Assembly (NCBI GenBank): GCA_035772735.1
Contig: JASDFA010000001.1
Coordinates: 90,793,501-90,857,500, forward strand
From: Datura wrightii
Lineage: Eukaryota > Streptophyta > Magnoliopsida > Solanales > Solanaceae
Direction: 5' to 3'
DNA: 64,000 nt
A program made the position numbers and the translations under genes. Of this stretch, positions 12,637-25,400 are shown in pieces. Position 1 is the stretch's first letter. Every line of letters starts with the position of its first letter. The notes under the pieces were generated by a model, which saw only the letters and a list, made by a program, of their open reading frames with translations, was not told where the DNA came from and made no database searches.

Positions 12637-13340
12637 CTACCATTGAAACTTCACTTTCTTCTGGGTCAACTTAGTCATTGGTGTTGCAAGGGATGAAAAC
12701 CCTTCAACAAACCTCCGGTAGTAACCAGCTAAACCCAAGAAACTCCTGATATTTGAAGGACTGACTGGTCTAGGCCAATACTTTACCACTTCTATCTTTT
12801 GAGAGTCCACTTGTACACCCTCACTTGACACCACATGGCCTAAAAATTCTACTGAGTCTAGCAAAAACTCGCACTTGCTGAACTTAGCATATAACTGGCG
12901 ATCCTTCAAAGTCTATAAGCCCACCCTCAAATGAGCGGTATGCTCCTCTTTGCTCCGAGAGTATATGAGAATATTATCTATGAACACAATCACGAACATA
13001 TCCAAATATGGATTGAACACCTTATTCATCAAATCTATAAAAGCTTCAGGAGCATTAGTTAGTCCAAAAGACATAACTACAAACTCATAGTGACCATACC
13101 GAGTCCTGAAAGTTATCTTTGGGATGTTGCTCTCCTGAACCCTGAGCGGATGGTATCCGGATCTGAGGTCTATCTTTGAAAAGCACTTAGCACCCTCAAG
13201 CTGGTCAAAAAAGTCATTAATCCTGGGGAGAGGATACTTATTCTTGATGGTGACCTTGTTCAATCGTCGGTAATCAATGCACATCTGAAAGGAACCATCC
13301 TTCTTCTGGACAAAGAGGACTGGTGCACCCCACAGATATT
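12637..13340 (-). pseudogene. pol: reverse transcriptase with changed active site
   Basis: Two adjacent minus-strand open parts cover most of the RT domain. The first (12913-13284) has CIDYRRLNKVTIKNKYPLPR and FRTRYGHYEFVVMSFGLTNAP. The second (12637-12909) has EFLGHVVSSEGVQVD and RSFLGLAGYYRRF. An in-frame stop separates them. The catalytic motif usually reads FIDD; here it reads FIDN because codon 12975-12973 is AAT, so one metal-binding aspartate is lost by a G-to-A change. The enzyme cannot be active as read. Confidence 0.85.
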
Positions 13341-13499
13341 TGCTAGATCAGATGAAACCCTTGTCCAAGAGGTCCTTCAACTCCTTTTTCTTAGTTGGGG
13401 CCATTTTGTAAGGAGAAATAGATATAGGTTACGTATTGGGAAGAAGGTCAATACTTATATCAATCTCCTGCTCGAGAGGAATTCCCAGGAAATCCTCTG

Positions 13500-14153
13500 G
13501 AAACACTTCTGGATGTTCACACACTATAGAAACTGATTGAATCGTCGGGGTTTTGGATGTAGCATCCTTAACCCTACTAGATGGTACATGAAACCCTTTA
13601 AAATCATCTTTCTGGCCTTAAGGTAGGAAATGAAGCAACTTATAGGCACAACTGAACTACCCTTCCACTCTAGAACTAGCTCACCCGAAAATCCAAACTC
13701 TACCACACGGGTTTGATAATTTACTGAGGCATAACATGCATGTAGCTAATCCATGCTAAAGATAACATTAAAATGTATCATGGCTAGGTCTACTAAATCT
13801 GCTGAGGTGACTTTCTGAAGAACTCTGACAGGGCTATTTCTCTATACTTGTTGGGCTATAACTGAATCACCAACTGGAGTAGCGACTAAGAAGGATTCTG
13901 ATAGGATTTCAGGATTGACTCTGAAACTACTGGCAACATAAGGCATCAGAAAAGATAAAGTAGCCCATGGATCTAACAATGCATATACATCAAAATGAAT
14001 TACTCGTAACATACCGGTGACCACATTTGGTGAAGTCTCCTTCTCCTGTCGGGATGCAAGGGCATAAAACCTATTCTGACTGGCCACCACCTGCACTGAT
14101 GGATGCACCCTGTTAAGCTGGGGCTACTGCTGAACTAGTAGCCTGGGCACGGC
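13500..14153 (-). pseudogene. pol: aspartic protease and gag C-terminal end (main body)
   Basis: Protease cuts the Gag-Pol precursor. On the minus strand, gag tail sequence (RAQATSSAVAP, then a stop) leads into QNRFYALASRQEKE, a typical linker, and then the active-site region LLDPWATLSF. Related proteases have a glycine where the tryptophan stands, so the catalytic turn is damaged. A further open part (13524-13706) with VVEFGFSGELVLEWKG belongs to the region after the protease. Gag continues beyond the Athila-like insertion, at 33112. Confidence 0.75.
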
Positions 14154-14341
14154 TATTAAGTTGGTAAATTCACCAACTCATTAGGCTCTTAATCCTGAGC
14201 TTTGCTTAGTTTTTAAGTTGTTTATATGGATTTTATGCCCTTTTTGCTTTTGTTGTATGCAGATGCCTAATGTGAAGAAAAGAGCAAGAAATGAAATAAA
14301 AAGAAGGAAGTGGGTTGAAATTCGGTGTTCCACCAAAGAAG

Positions 14342-14582
14342 ACCGGCGAAACACCGGTCAAGAGCCGATTCCCACTGCTTCTAAGAAACAAGCCACTAGT
14401 GAAATGTGGGTTGCCAATGGAGACTCACCGGTTTAGCCACCGAATGGCACCTGACTTGCTGGATTCAAGGGAAAAAGATTGGTGGTGCACAGATGGAGAT
14501 CGGCGAAACGCCGATGGAACCGCCGCTGACTACTGAAAGGCAGTGAAGTAGTAGGGAATGTAGCCGGCGGTCTACGAACTAC
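14342..14582. repeat. palindrome cluster in Athila-1 U3
   Basis: Short GC-rich inverted repeats in an AT-rich LTR: ACCGGCGAAACACCGGT (14342-14358) and CGGCGAAACGCCG (14501-14513), plus looser copies. They lie about 110-350 bases upstream of the TATA box. In the 3' LTR most are eroded, for example CAGTGAAACACCG. Related sequence recurs in the internal spacer before the second ORF. Confidence 0.7.
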
Positions 14583-14693
14583 ACCCGATAAATCGTTGGT
14601 CATCCCACCAATTCCAAAATGCTGCTCAGGGGAAAAATTATACAGCATGGAAAAAGAGGGAGAAGATGCCCTATTTTCTTGGATATAAATTTT

Positions 14694-14700
14694 AGAGAAA
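14694..14700 (+). promoter_or_regulatory. TATA box of Athila-1 LTR
   Basis: TATAAAT within the conserved context GGATATAAAT, present in both LTRs. Confidence 0.55.
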
Positions 14701-15726
14701 GTACTATGTACTGAGGATATCATAGCAGAGAATATCATATCATCTTTTTCCTTTCTTAGCTTTAGAATATTCCTTTGGCAGAGAAAAGGAGAATTTGATT
14801 GGTAGAATTTGAAAAGTACTATTCTCTTCTTCTTCTTAATAGTAAGGTACAACCATTGTTGGAGACTATTTGTGAACTTGATTTTACTACTCTTGTTATT
14901 AAATTCAATGAAGTTTATTGTTGAATATGCTTTTGAATTTCTTAATCATGAGTAGCTAAATCATTAACTAGAGGTGTGTGATGATGAATACTTAATTAGA
15001 GTGGGTATTGCTAGAGTCATCTCTATGTTGTTTAACTGAGTATAAATTTGTTAGATTCTCTTCAATCTATAATGGAAGATCCATTGATTATGATGTGGGT
15101 CTATTTGTTCTTACTTGATTGTTACTTGTAAAAGAATAATTAAGTATTGGAGGAGAATTTAATAGTGGGTACGGATGAGAGATTGTGAAATTGGGCTAGA
15201 AATAGCTAAACTTGCATTCTCACTCTTAATTAGTAGCTAATAGCTAGAAATTAGTGCAGCTACTAATTCAAATCTGATCAGGTTGAGCTAATAGTGGCTA
15301 GAGGTTAAACTCTAATAAGAGGTATTTATAAAGCTGAAAAGCTGTAATTACCCATTTTCCCGAGATTATTTACACTAATTGAACTTATAAGATGACCTAG
15401 CATGTATTATCTAGTTAGTATATCATCTATATCACACCTCTAGTCTTTCACATTTTTGTCGACAACCTTGCTGATTTTGCTATTATATGTATATGCAACC
15501 AAATAAGCAATTATAATCTACTACAAATTCCAATCTCCCCCAACTAATTTGTTTGCATGTTAATTCTAAGTGGGGCAAGCTAATTTCAATTTCGCAACCG
15601 ACACTTGTAATTATCACTCACTAGTCCTTGTGGGATTCGACCCCGACACCCGTCGGGTTACTTGTTTTGATACTTCGATCATGTATACCCTTCCTATGAG
15701 GAGTATATTTTGGATATTATCAAAAA

Positions 15727-15744
15727 TGGCATCGTTGTTGGGGA
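15727..15744 (+). promoter_or_regulatory. primer-binding site, Asp-tRNA type
   Basis: TGGCATCGTTGTTGGGGA lies four bases after the LTR. Athila elements use the 3' end of Asp tRNA (TGGCGCCGTTGCCGGGGA); this copy differs by three transitions. It supports the Athila assignment. Confidence 0.8.
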
Positions 15745-15891
15745 CTAGCGCTTCATATTCTTGTGTTGATTGTTAATTTGAAATAGTTTTGCATCGTAGT
15801 TGCTTGATGTGATTTTGTTGTGTTTGTTAGGATCTTACAACCACATGAGTCATCACTCCTAAGAAGGGGATAGCTCAGTTAAAGGTAGCAT

Positions 15892-17157
15892 GGAGTATGA
15901 CAATGATAACCCAGTGACGCCGGAGATTAAGGAAGCCATTCGCCTACCACCTATGGTAGGGAATGCTGTATTTCATGTTACGAGCACCATGCTGCATTTT
16001 GCTGCAAATGAAGGGACTCTTTGGGGGTAAGCCAAGTGATGACCCAAATCAGCATTTGAGAAATTTCTTAGAGATATGCCAGCCCTTCAACATCACAAAC
16101 ATAAGTCAAGAGTCTATTAGACTAAGGCTTTTCCCATCCTCTCTAACTTGGAGAAGCAACGATGTGGTTGGAAGAGTTTCCCCCTAGTTGTATTACATCT
16201 TGGAAAGAATTAATCGAAGCCTTCTTGGATCGTTTCTTCCCTTTATCAAAGATGCTACAGTTGAGGGATGACATTACAAATTTCAGGCAAGAGCCGGGAG
16301 AGCCATTGCATGAGGCATGGCTACAGTTCAAAGAGAAAGTTGCTCTTTGTCCCAATCATGGGCTTCCAGATGGAGTGCTTCTCCAAAGCCTTTACCGAGC
16401 CCTTAACTCTATCAACAAGTCTATGGCTAATAATTTAGCTGGAGGGTCTATTATGGATCAAACATATGGGTTGGAAAAAGCCTTTCTAGAAAGAATAAAA
16501 AAAACCAATAGGGCTTGGCACATGCGAGAGATAAATGTATCTACCCATAAGATCATCTCTAGTGCAGTGGCGGAGGAATTGCGTAAAAGGGATGAAGAGC
16601 AGGATGAAAATCTCGCTAAAATGATGTTACATCTAGAATTAATGACAAAGCATGTGATGGGGGCAGGGCCCAAGGTGGTAAATGTTGTAGGTATGCAAGG
16701 TCCTTTGCAATATGAAGGGGAATCGTCACCACAAAGGTACGAGGAAGAATGTCAATACATGGGCAACCAAATGGGAGGTCTTTGACCTGGTTTTCAAGAA
16801 GCTAATCAAGGCCCTTGGCGCCCAACGGAAGAAAATCAAGGTTGGAGAAATCGTGTTGCGCAGGGGTGGCCCGACAAAAATGAAAGATGGGGAAATAGAG
16901 AGCAGAATCAAGAGGGCAACCGCTATCATCAGAGTTCAAACCCGTATGTTCCCCCTCCAAAAGCTGGAAACTCCCACAGTGACCCATGTGTGAGTGACGT
17001 GGGCAGTTTAAAAATTGAGGAAATGCTATTAAGTGTCCTAAAGAAAGTAGAGCCAACCAAGAGCAGGGTCAAAGAGTTACGAGGGGAGGTTTCTAACCTT
17101 ACCCAAATAGTGAGATCACATTCAGCATACATCAAGCATTTGGAAGCCCAATGAATC
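15892..17157 (+). pseudogene. gag: Athila-type gag, 5' part
   Basis: Capsid protein remnant starting near ATG 15892 (MEYDNDNPVTPEIKEA). After frameshifts it continues with PNQHLRNFLEIC and then the long open part 16162-16785, with SWKELIEAFLDRFFP, FRQEPGEPLHEAW and CPNHGLPDGV, all family-typical. At about 16784 another frameshift leads to a Gly/Gln/Asn-rich stretch (QEANQGPWRPTEENQGW) and a coiled-coil-like end (RELRGEVSNLTQI-like). Near 17153 a missing A shifts the frame just before the gag-only element inserted at 17163. The remainder is at 25508. Confidence 0.85.
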
Positions 17158-17234
17158 ACTTGTGTAACACCCCAAAAGTTCCCAAGAATAATACCAGGAT
17201 TTGGAATGTACTCAGTAGAAAAATCTACAACATT

Positions 17235-17600
17235 GCCTCAGTACGACTCAATCTACGAGTCGTAGGTTGGTAGTACGGGTCGTAGGAAAACCCGTGGTCC
17301 AGATTAGAGCAGTTTTTTCCAAACCACGAGTCCTCACTATGAGTTGTAGTATGTGAGCACAACCCATGGTCATGAGACATAGCAAGTCTTTGGATTTATC
17401 AAGTGAATGATTGTAAGGGTAATGGTACCACTCATTGGATGGAGTTACGGGTCGTGAAAATATTCAAAGAGTTAGGGAAAAGGGGGATCATTAGTCATGG
17501 GAGGAAATCACAAGTCATAGGTTGGTGGTACGACTTGTGGTAAGATCCGTAGTATGACAAAATGAATTGTTGTTTCAGTCGTGGGTGGAGATATTGTAAT
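17235..17600. repeat. palindrome-rich U3 block of the gag-only element
   Basis: Repeated variants of TACGACTC/GAGTCGTA, for example TACGACTC and GAGTCGTA separated by seven bases near 17241-17263, together with GGTCGTAGG and CCCGTGGTC. A further inverted repeat, TGTACGA (17970-17976) with TCGTACA (17990-17996), lies downstream. The theme (ACGAGTCGT) resembles the block in Tekay-A LTRs although the surrounding LTR sequences differ. Confidence 0.6.
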
Positions 17601-19218
17601 GCCTCGGACTTTGAGGCTAAGTTTGAAACCCTTCTAGGTATGTGGATAGACCCGAACCTAATGAATTTATGGAAACAAGGTGTTAAGATTAATTATTAAG
17701 TGTAAGAAGTGCATCGGATTCAAATTAAGGTCATAAGGAACCTCTAGCACAAAGTTGAGTTGAGAGCCTTCTTACTAATTGGGTTTTCGTAACAGTTTTT
17801 GCAAGGGTCAACTTTAAACGACCATAGCTCTTTTTTACAAAATATTTTTGGGTGATTCATCACTTTATATAGAATTCCTTTGAGTCTTCTTTCCAACGCA
17901 TCTAACCTTGTGTCAATCAGAGTTCGGAGTAAAACGTTATGAGCGGTTTAGTAAAGCTGCACCAGACATTGTACGAATCTAGGTACGGGTCGTACAGTCT
18001 AACCATGACCCATACTGTCAGTCGTAGTAAGTGCCAGTTGCAGGTGTTAATTCGATAGTTTGCAGGAATTTTAGTAAACTCCTATGCTTCTAACCCTTAA
18101 ATGACAGCGTTTTGGTCTTCCTTTAGGTCAGATTAAAGGGTTTAGCATAACCTAAATCCTTACTCTCTTCAAACATCCATAGATTATATTTTCTCTCAAG
18201 AAGGAGTTAGGGCTCATCACCTCCAACTTCTCAATTCCTCTTGGATCTTCAAGACAAGGTAAGGGATCATCAACCCAGGTATGTGGGACTTCAACAAGGA
18301 TCTCCTTCCATCCTTGTGTCCCAAATTTTTTATATTAAAATCCAACGTCCTTGATTTTATAGAAAGCATGATATAGGGTTCGATTTGTGGATAAATTCTC
18401 GAATGATATACTTGATGCGAGATTAGCATGATTAAGGAATTTTCACCATGAATTAGTCTAGAATTTCAAATGGAATTTCATAAATAAATCATATGCTCTT
18501 ATTATGAAGTTATATCCTTATTTAAAGTATATGTAAATCACATGGGTTCCGCAAATCTAGAACATATGTCGCATTGTATGTGTTGGAACACGATTAGAAC
18601 TTATGGGCTTTGACCAATGTGGAGTATGTGCATATTTTCACTATGATTATGATGTAAATGTATTAGGTATGAGTTGAACCTATGATAATGGCATGATTAT
18701 CGAATTTTCACCATGATTTAGAGTAAATTTCGAAATGGGGTTTTTTATGAAATATTCATATGCTTCCACCATGATTCATTGTACATGTTCAAGGTAAGAG
18801 TTGATTATAAGGGCTTCTCGTAAATCTAGAATATATGAATCAATGTATACATGTAAAGTATGAATTGGACCAATGGATCCTACATGAATCTGGCATATAC
18901 GTCATATGTTATGAACTGGGGATTTGAATGTTATGGATGTGCGTTAAGATGATCTGATCCTATAGATGTTTCATGAATTTAATATGTTTGGATTAAATGA
19001 TGAATTGGTACCATGATGATATGAATTATGATGACAAAGCATAAGAATGATCCTACAGACCATTGGGCTTGATGTTAGTAGAAATTAGCCTTCATCAATT
19101 CTAAATGATTCAGTATGATATTTAGTATGATTTAAACAGTTGAATGCTCATGTATCTGATTAGCTGAAGTGACTTAGACTAAATGAACGACGTCAGACCA
19201 GTATCTCCATGTTCTAGT

Positions 19219-19330
19219 AAACTATCCATAGCTGAGAATGTTTCCCTTAGTCAGTCAGCGACTCTCCATAGCAGAGAATGTTTTTGTCAGTCAGTCAGGG
19301 ACTCTCCATAGCCGAGTGTCTCCCTTAGTC
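19219..19330. repeat. LTR minisatellite, about 3 copies
   Basis: Tandem units of about 38 bases around GACTCTCCATAGCNGAGAATG. The sister LTR has about five copies at 24534-24716. Confidence 0.75.
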
Positions 19331-20115
19331 TCCGATATCAATTCATCTCACTCCGTATAATTTCAGATTTCAGTTAAAATCAGATAAGCCAGATTTAGAC
19401 TTAATTATCAGCAGATAGTCAGTATAGTATATGATATCAGTTACAACTTCAGTTCTCAACAAATGTACATCACATGACCCTTATGTATCAGTTTGATTAT
19501 ACTTCGGTAAATGTTTTCAAATAAAAGCTTAATGGCATTTATATGTATCTCAGACAGGGTTGTTGTATTCCAATGTAGTTGTCTGTTGATGTATCTGGTT
19601 TACTTCCTTCTTGTATACTTGCATGTTTAGATTACCTATGCTTCCCGCCTACTCAGTATATTTCAAGTACTGACCGCATGCTTTATATGTTATATTATTT
19701 CATGATATAGATTCAGGTTTCTAGACTCAGCCACGTGGTTAGATACGCTCCATTCCCATCTCAGCTACTTGTGGTGAGTCCTCATCTCCCGAGGACGCGA
19801 CTTATGTTTATATTTTCATTATGTTTTAGTTTCCAGATTTTAGGACGTAGTTGGGGGCTTGTCCCAACAATTCATCAGTTTAGTGGAGGCTTTCAGACTT
19901 GTCTAGATAGTTTTAGCTTTGTATCAAAGAGTTGTTACATTTGTTATTATAATTTTTAATTAGACTCTTTCAATTAGCTTCCACTCAGTTATGTTCTGTA
20001 AACTGTTTCTATTATTAAGTGATATGCTATGATTATGTCATGGGTCAACTTGAAGCCTCTTGCGGTTCCTTGTCCCGTGTTACGGCTAGGGTGTAAACCT
20101 AGGTCGTGACAAACC

Positions 20116-20128
20116 TGGTATCAGTGCC
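20116..20128 (+). promoter_or_regulatory. primer-binding site, initiator Met-tRNA type
   Basis: TGGTATCAGTGCC starts four bases after the LTR; the usual sequence is TGGTATCAGAGCC. Confidence 0.8.
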
Positions 20129-20337
20129 AAGGTTTAGAGTGTCCTAGGGTGTCTGAAAGCCACGTTAAGTAGAGTCTTCTACATGGGTATGAAGCGCTCC
20201 ACACTTATGACGAAGAGGCTACAACAAGTTTTAGGAATGTCCCCTTTTCATCATGATTCATATCATGCGTAGGATATGAAACTCTAATAGTTCCTCTACT
20301 GACTCATGCTTTACGCACTCGCAGATAATGTCCCCCA

Positions 20338-21500
20338 AACGAGTGAATGGAAGAAGAAATGTTACTGGGCGCCAGCAATCACCACCAGCCCCGACGAACC
20401 CGATGGACGACCATGTTACTCATGCTGAGTTTCGGGCAGCCTTTCATATGTTGGCGCAGGACATGACCTCCCAGATTAATCAGTAAGCAATGGCTCGTGT
20501 TACCTAGAATGGGAATGTAGCGGCGGCGAGAGTAAGAGACTTTCTCTCAATGAACTCACCCGAATTCTTAGGGTCAAAGGTGGATGAGGACCCATATGAG
20601 TTCTTGGAAGAGATCCAGAAGATCATCCAAATCATGGGGGTGACGGGAACTGAAAGCGCAGACTTAGCCTCCTACCAGCTGAAAGGAGTCGCTTATATAT
20701 GGTTTTTCTAGTGGAGAGACAGTCAGGGAGTTGGAGCAGCCCCCGTAAGTTGGGATAAGTTTATGATTGCGTTCCTGGATAGGTTTTTCCTTAGGGAGCG
20801 GAGAGAGGAAAAGGCGGCAGAGTTCATCAACTTAAGACAAAATGACATGACTATCCAGGAGTACGCGTTGGAGTTTACCCGGTAATCCAAGTATGCACCG
20901 GAGATGGTAGCCAACCAGAGGGCTCGAGTGAGCAAGTTCGTCAATGAGTGTCAGACTCCTTGGTTAAAGAGTGCAGGACCGCCATGTTGCAAAAGGACAT
21001 AGACTTTCCATGTTTGGTAATATTCTCTCCACAAATGGAATCGGAAAAGGTGAAGGAAAAAGAGAGAGAGGCCAAAAGGGATAGAACCGAAGATTTAGAG
21101 TTCTCCCAGTAGAGGTCGAGTGGTGGACACCGCTCACTCTACCAGAAGAAATCATCGGCCCTAGCACCTTCGACAACTAGTGTTCCATATAAACCTAGGG
21201 TAAGGGAGATTACGTACCCACTGTGTATGAGCTGTGGGAAACACCATTTGGGAGAATGCATGTCCAGCTCAGATACTTGTTTCTGGTGCGGCAAGTTGGG
21301 TCATAAGCACCGAGATTGCACAGCAGCTAAGCGAGGCGAGAGTAGAGCCTCGAACACCTCTTCAGTAGCTCCGATAGCCTGTCCATTTCAATAGGGTGCA
21401 TCATCTAGCACGGGTGGCGGATAGCATCGAAACCACTCCTACACCTTGGCAGCACATCAGAATAAGGGCAAGTCACCAAAAGTAGTCACAGGTATGTTAT
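20338..21500 (+). pseudogene. gag: Tekay-type gag with zinc knuckles
   Basis: Starts MSPKRVNGRRNVTGRQQ, a basic N-terminus typical of Tekay gag. In the same direction follow FLSMNSPEFLGSKVDEDP, LASYQLKGVAYIWF, WDKFMIAFLDRFF and EYALEFTR, the capsid region. Near the end are an atypical Cys/His motif CMSCGKHHLGEC (21224-21259) and a standard CX2CX4HX4C knuckle CFWCGKLGHKHRDC. At least three in-frame stops and a frameshift near 20950 break it. This is the only coding region of the element, so it must use another element's enzymes. Confidence 0.8.
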
Positions 21501-22426
21501 GAATTCCTTGTGTTACTCTTTGCATGTTGTATCCCCAGAACCCCAGTATTGAATAAGAAGCTTTATGATGGTTGTTGAGAAGAGATTATTGATGTGTGAT
21601 GTAAATAGTTATGAGTGTAAGGATTGCAGTGAAAGTTAGAGGTGAAAGAGAAGCTAGGAGTTAGTGATTTAGCCCCGACCTTAATAAAGATTTAGGAGCC
21701 TTAGAAAGACCGCTTTAAGCTAAGGGGGAGATGGTAAGTATGTGCGGCAAGTCTGATCTTGAGAATACTAATAGGGGAGTTCTAGCCCTAACAGTTGCGG
21801 TATGTCGATCCCTTCAGGTTCAGATAACTTTTCTTGTATTTCAGTTGAAGCTAGGCTCTACCCATCCCTATGAGCAGACTTCTAGAATTTCTTAATAGCC
21901 GCTTCAGACAGCAATGCCAGTCTTACTCTATAAATCCTTAAGGCTCATCTTCATGTTACGAACCAATCATGTTTGTTGACTCATGTCTTACAGTATGTTC
22001 AGCTCGAACTCAATCTTTAGAAGTTGCTTTAATAGTTCAGTAGATAAGGTCACCTCATGCAAGTGCTCAGTTTTAGATGTTCATAATGACTCCTGCTCAT
22101 GAATCCCTTACTTACAGTTAGACTAGATATCATGAAATCTAGCTCAGTATCAGGAAGCGATTTGAGAATGAAGGCTTAGTTTGTATCAGCTCAGTGCCAG
22201 TTAAAGGGAGAGAATCCTTCTTAGTGTTCTATTTAATTCCATGTCAGTTTCATGTCTTTCAGTCCCTTTCACGCCTTAGCATGCATGTACGATCTAGATA
22301 TTCAGTTCAGATGTGTAAAATCATCCCAGAGTCAGATACTTCATTAGTTTCAGCTGCAATTGATCAATTTTGGGATTTCAGTTCCGTCCCTATCCTTTCG
22401 GTATGTTTAGCCAACATTCAAGGAAG
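21501..22426. other. non-coding body of the gag-only element
   Basis: No recognisable domain in any frame. It ends in ACATTCAAGGA (22414-22424), which looks like the left arm and loop of the PPT stem-loop seen in related elements. The right arm, the polypurine tract and the first bases of the 3' LTR are missing. Confidence 0.55.
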
Positions 22427-25400
22427 AAAAAGTTACCAAGATTAAAATCAGGATTTGGAATTTTCTTAGTACAAAAATCTGCAACATTGCCTCAGTACGA
22501 CTCAATCTACAAGTCGTAGGTTGATAGTACGGGTCATAGGAAGACCCCTGGTCTAGATCAGAGCAGTTTTTCCCAACCACGATTCCCCACTACAAGTTGT
22601 AGTACATGAGTATGACCCATGGCCAGGAGTCGTAGCAAGTCTTTGGAGTTATCAAGTGAATGACTGTAAGGGTAATGGTACCACTCATAGGATAGAGTTA
22701 CGTGTCGTGAAAATTTTTAGAGAGTTGTGGAAAAGGGAGATCATTAGTCATGGGAGGAAATCATGAGTCGTAGGTTGGTGGTATGACTTGTGGTACGAGT
22801 CGTTGTATGATGGTATGAATCATTGTTTCAGTTGTGGGTGGAGATATTGTAATGCCTCGGACTTTGAGGCTAAGTTTGAAATCCTTCTAGGTATGTGGAT
22901 AGACCCAAACCCAATGAATTTATGGAAACAAGGTGTTAAGATCAATTATTAAGTGTAAGAGTGCATTGGATGCATAAGGTCATAAGGAACCTCTAGCACA
23001 AAGTTGAGTTGAGAGCCTTCTTACTAATTGGGTTTTTGTATCAGTTCTTGCAAGGGTCAATTTTAAATGACCATAACTCTTTTTTTTATAAAGTGTTTTT
23101 AGGTGATCCATCATTTTAAAGATAAGCCCTTTGAGTCTTCTTTCCAATGCATCCAACCTTGTATCAATCGGAGTTTAGAGTGAAAAGTTATGAGCGGTTT
23201 AGTGAAGCTGCACTACACATTCTACGAATCTAGGTACGGGTCGTACAATCTAACCACGACCCATACTGTCAGTCGTAGTAAGTGCCAGTTGCAGGTGTTA
23301 ATTCAATAGTATGGGGGCATTTTAGTAAACTCCTATATTTCTAACTCTTAAATGACATCGTTTTGGTCTTTCTTTAGGTTAGATTAAAGGGTTTAGCATA
23401 ATCTAAATCCTCACTCTCTTCAAACATCCGTAGATTAGATTTTCTCTCAAAAAGGAGTTAGGATTCATTACCTCCAATTTCTAAATTCCTCTTGGATATT
23501 CAAGTCAATGCAAGGGATCATCAACACGGGTATGTGGGACTTCAACAGGATCTCCTTCCATCCTTGTGTCCAGAATTTTTAATACTAAAATCCAACTTCC
23601 TTGATTTTCTAGAAAGCATGATCTAGGGTTCGATTTGTGGATGAATTCTCATGTCTCCTATGAATTCTAAGACCCATTATGACGGATAGTCATGTATGCT
23701 TGTAACATTACAATCTCAAATGATATACTTGATGTGGGATTACATGATTAAGGAATTTTCACCATGAATTAGTCTAGAATTTCAAATGGGATTTCATAAA
23801 TAAATCATATGCTCTTATCATGAATTTATATCCTTGTTTAAAGTATATGTAAATCACATGGGTTCCGCAAATCTAGAACATATTTTGCATTGTATGTGTA
23901 GGAATACGATTAGAACTTATGGGCTTTGACCAATGTGGAGTATGTGCATGTTTTCACTATGATTACAATGTAAATATATTGGGTATGAGTTGAGCCTGTG
24001 GTAATGGCATGATTATCAAATTTTCATTGTGATTTAGAGTAAATTTTGAAATAGGATTTTTATGAAATATTCATATACTTCCACCATGATCTCATTATAC
24101 GTATTCAAGGTGTGAGTTGATTATATGGGCTTTCCGTAAATCTAGAATATATGAATCAATGTATACATGTAAAGTATGAATTGGGCCTACGGATCCTACA
24201 GGAATATGAGATATACATCATATGTTATGAACTCAAGATTTGAATGTTGTGGATATGTTTAAAGTATGATCTAATAGATGTTTCATGAATGTAAAATGTG
24301 TGGATTAAATGATGAATCGGTACCATGATGATATGAATTATGATGACAAAGCATGAGATTGGTCGTTCAGACCGTTGGGCTTGTTGTTAGTAGAAAGTAG
24401 CCTTAATAAATTATAAACGATTCAGTATGATGTAAACGGTTGAATGCTCATGTCTTTGATTAGCTGAAGTGACTTAGACTAAATGAATGGCGTTAGACCA
24501 GTGACCTCCATGTTCTAATTAACGGGACTCTCCATAGATGAGACTATTTTCCTTAGTCAATCAGGGACTCTCCATAGTCGAGAATGTTTTCCTTAGTCAG
24601 TCAGGGACTCTCCATAGCTGAGAATGTTTCGTTAGTCAATCAAGGACTCTCCATAGCAGAGAATGTTTCCCTCAGTCAGTCAAGGACTCTCCATAGCTCA
24701 GAATGTCTCTCTTAGTCTCCGATATCAATTCAGCTCAGGTCCGTATAGTTTTAGATTTCAGCTAAATTCAGTTAAGCCAGATTTAGACTCAATTATCAGT
24801 AGATAGACAATACAGTATATGATATCAGTTACAACTTCAGTTCTCAATAAATGTACATCACATGACCCTTATGCATTAGTTTTATTATACTTCGGTAAAT
24901 GTTTTCAAACAAAAGCTTAATGGTATATATATATATATATGTATCTCAGACAGGGTTGTTGTATTCTAGCGTAGTTGCATGTTGATTTATCTAGTTAACT
25001 TTCTTCTTGTATACTTTCATGTTTATATTACTTACGCTTCCCGCATACTTAGTGCATTCCATGTATTGACCGCATGCTTTATGTGTTGTATCATTTCATG
25101 ACAGAGATTTAGGTCTCCAGACTCAGCCACATGGATAGATACGCTCCACTCCCATCTCAGCTGCTTGTGGTGAGTTCTCATCTCCCGAGGACGTGACTTA
25201 TGTTTATATTTTCATTATGTTTTAGTTTCTAGATTTTAGGAGTTAGCTGGGGGCTTGTCCCAGCAACTCATCAGTTTAGTAGAGGCTTTCAGACTTGTCT
25301 AGATAGATTTAGCTTTGTATCAAAGTGTTGTTACATTTGTTCTTTTGATTTTTAATTAGGCTCTTTTAGTTAGCTTCCACTCAGTTATGTTCTATTAATT

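Larger units (their letters stand above)
14154..15722 (+). mobile_element. Athila-1 5' LTR
   Basis: Aligned by eye with the 3' LTR from 14154 (here TATTAAG where the other has TGATGAG) to TTATCA at 15722. The two copies differ clearly, most of all in the palindrome block, so the insertion is old. TATAAAT at 14694-14700 is the likely TATA box and is conserved in the other LTR (32074-32080). Confidence 0.85.
17163..20111 (+). mobile_element. gag-only element 5' LTR
   Basis: TGTAACACCCC to GTCGTGACA, about 2.95 kb. Relative to the other LTR it has fewer copies of a minisatellite and lacks about 65 bases near 18400. The two LTRs differ at roughly one base in ten over the first 400 bases, so the insertion is not recent. 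Confidence 0.85.

Noticed and set aside
14433..14852. 139-residue minus-strand ORF, with a related one at 32012-32242
   Set aside because: Lies in the Athila-1 LTRs antisense to the promoter region, and its frame is not preserved between the two LTRs.
20116..20128. tRNA-like sequences at the start of element bodies
   Set aside because: These are primer-binding sites complementary to tRNA 3' ends, not tRNA genes; no cloverleaf can be drawn around them.
24534..24716. Regular repeats resembling a CRISPR array
   Set aside because: The units are contiguous with no unique spacers and lie inside a plant LTR.
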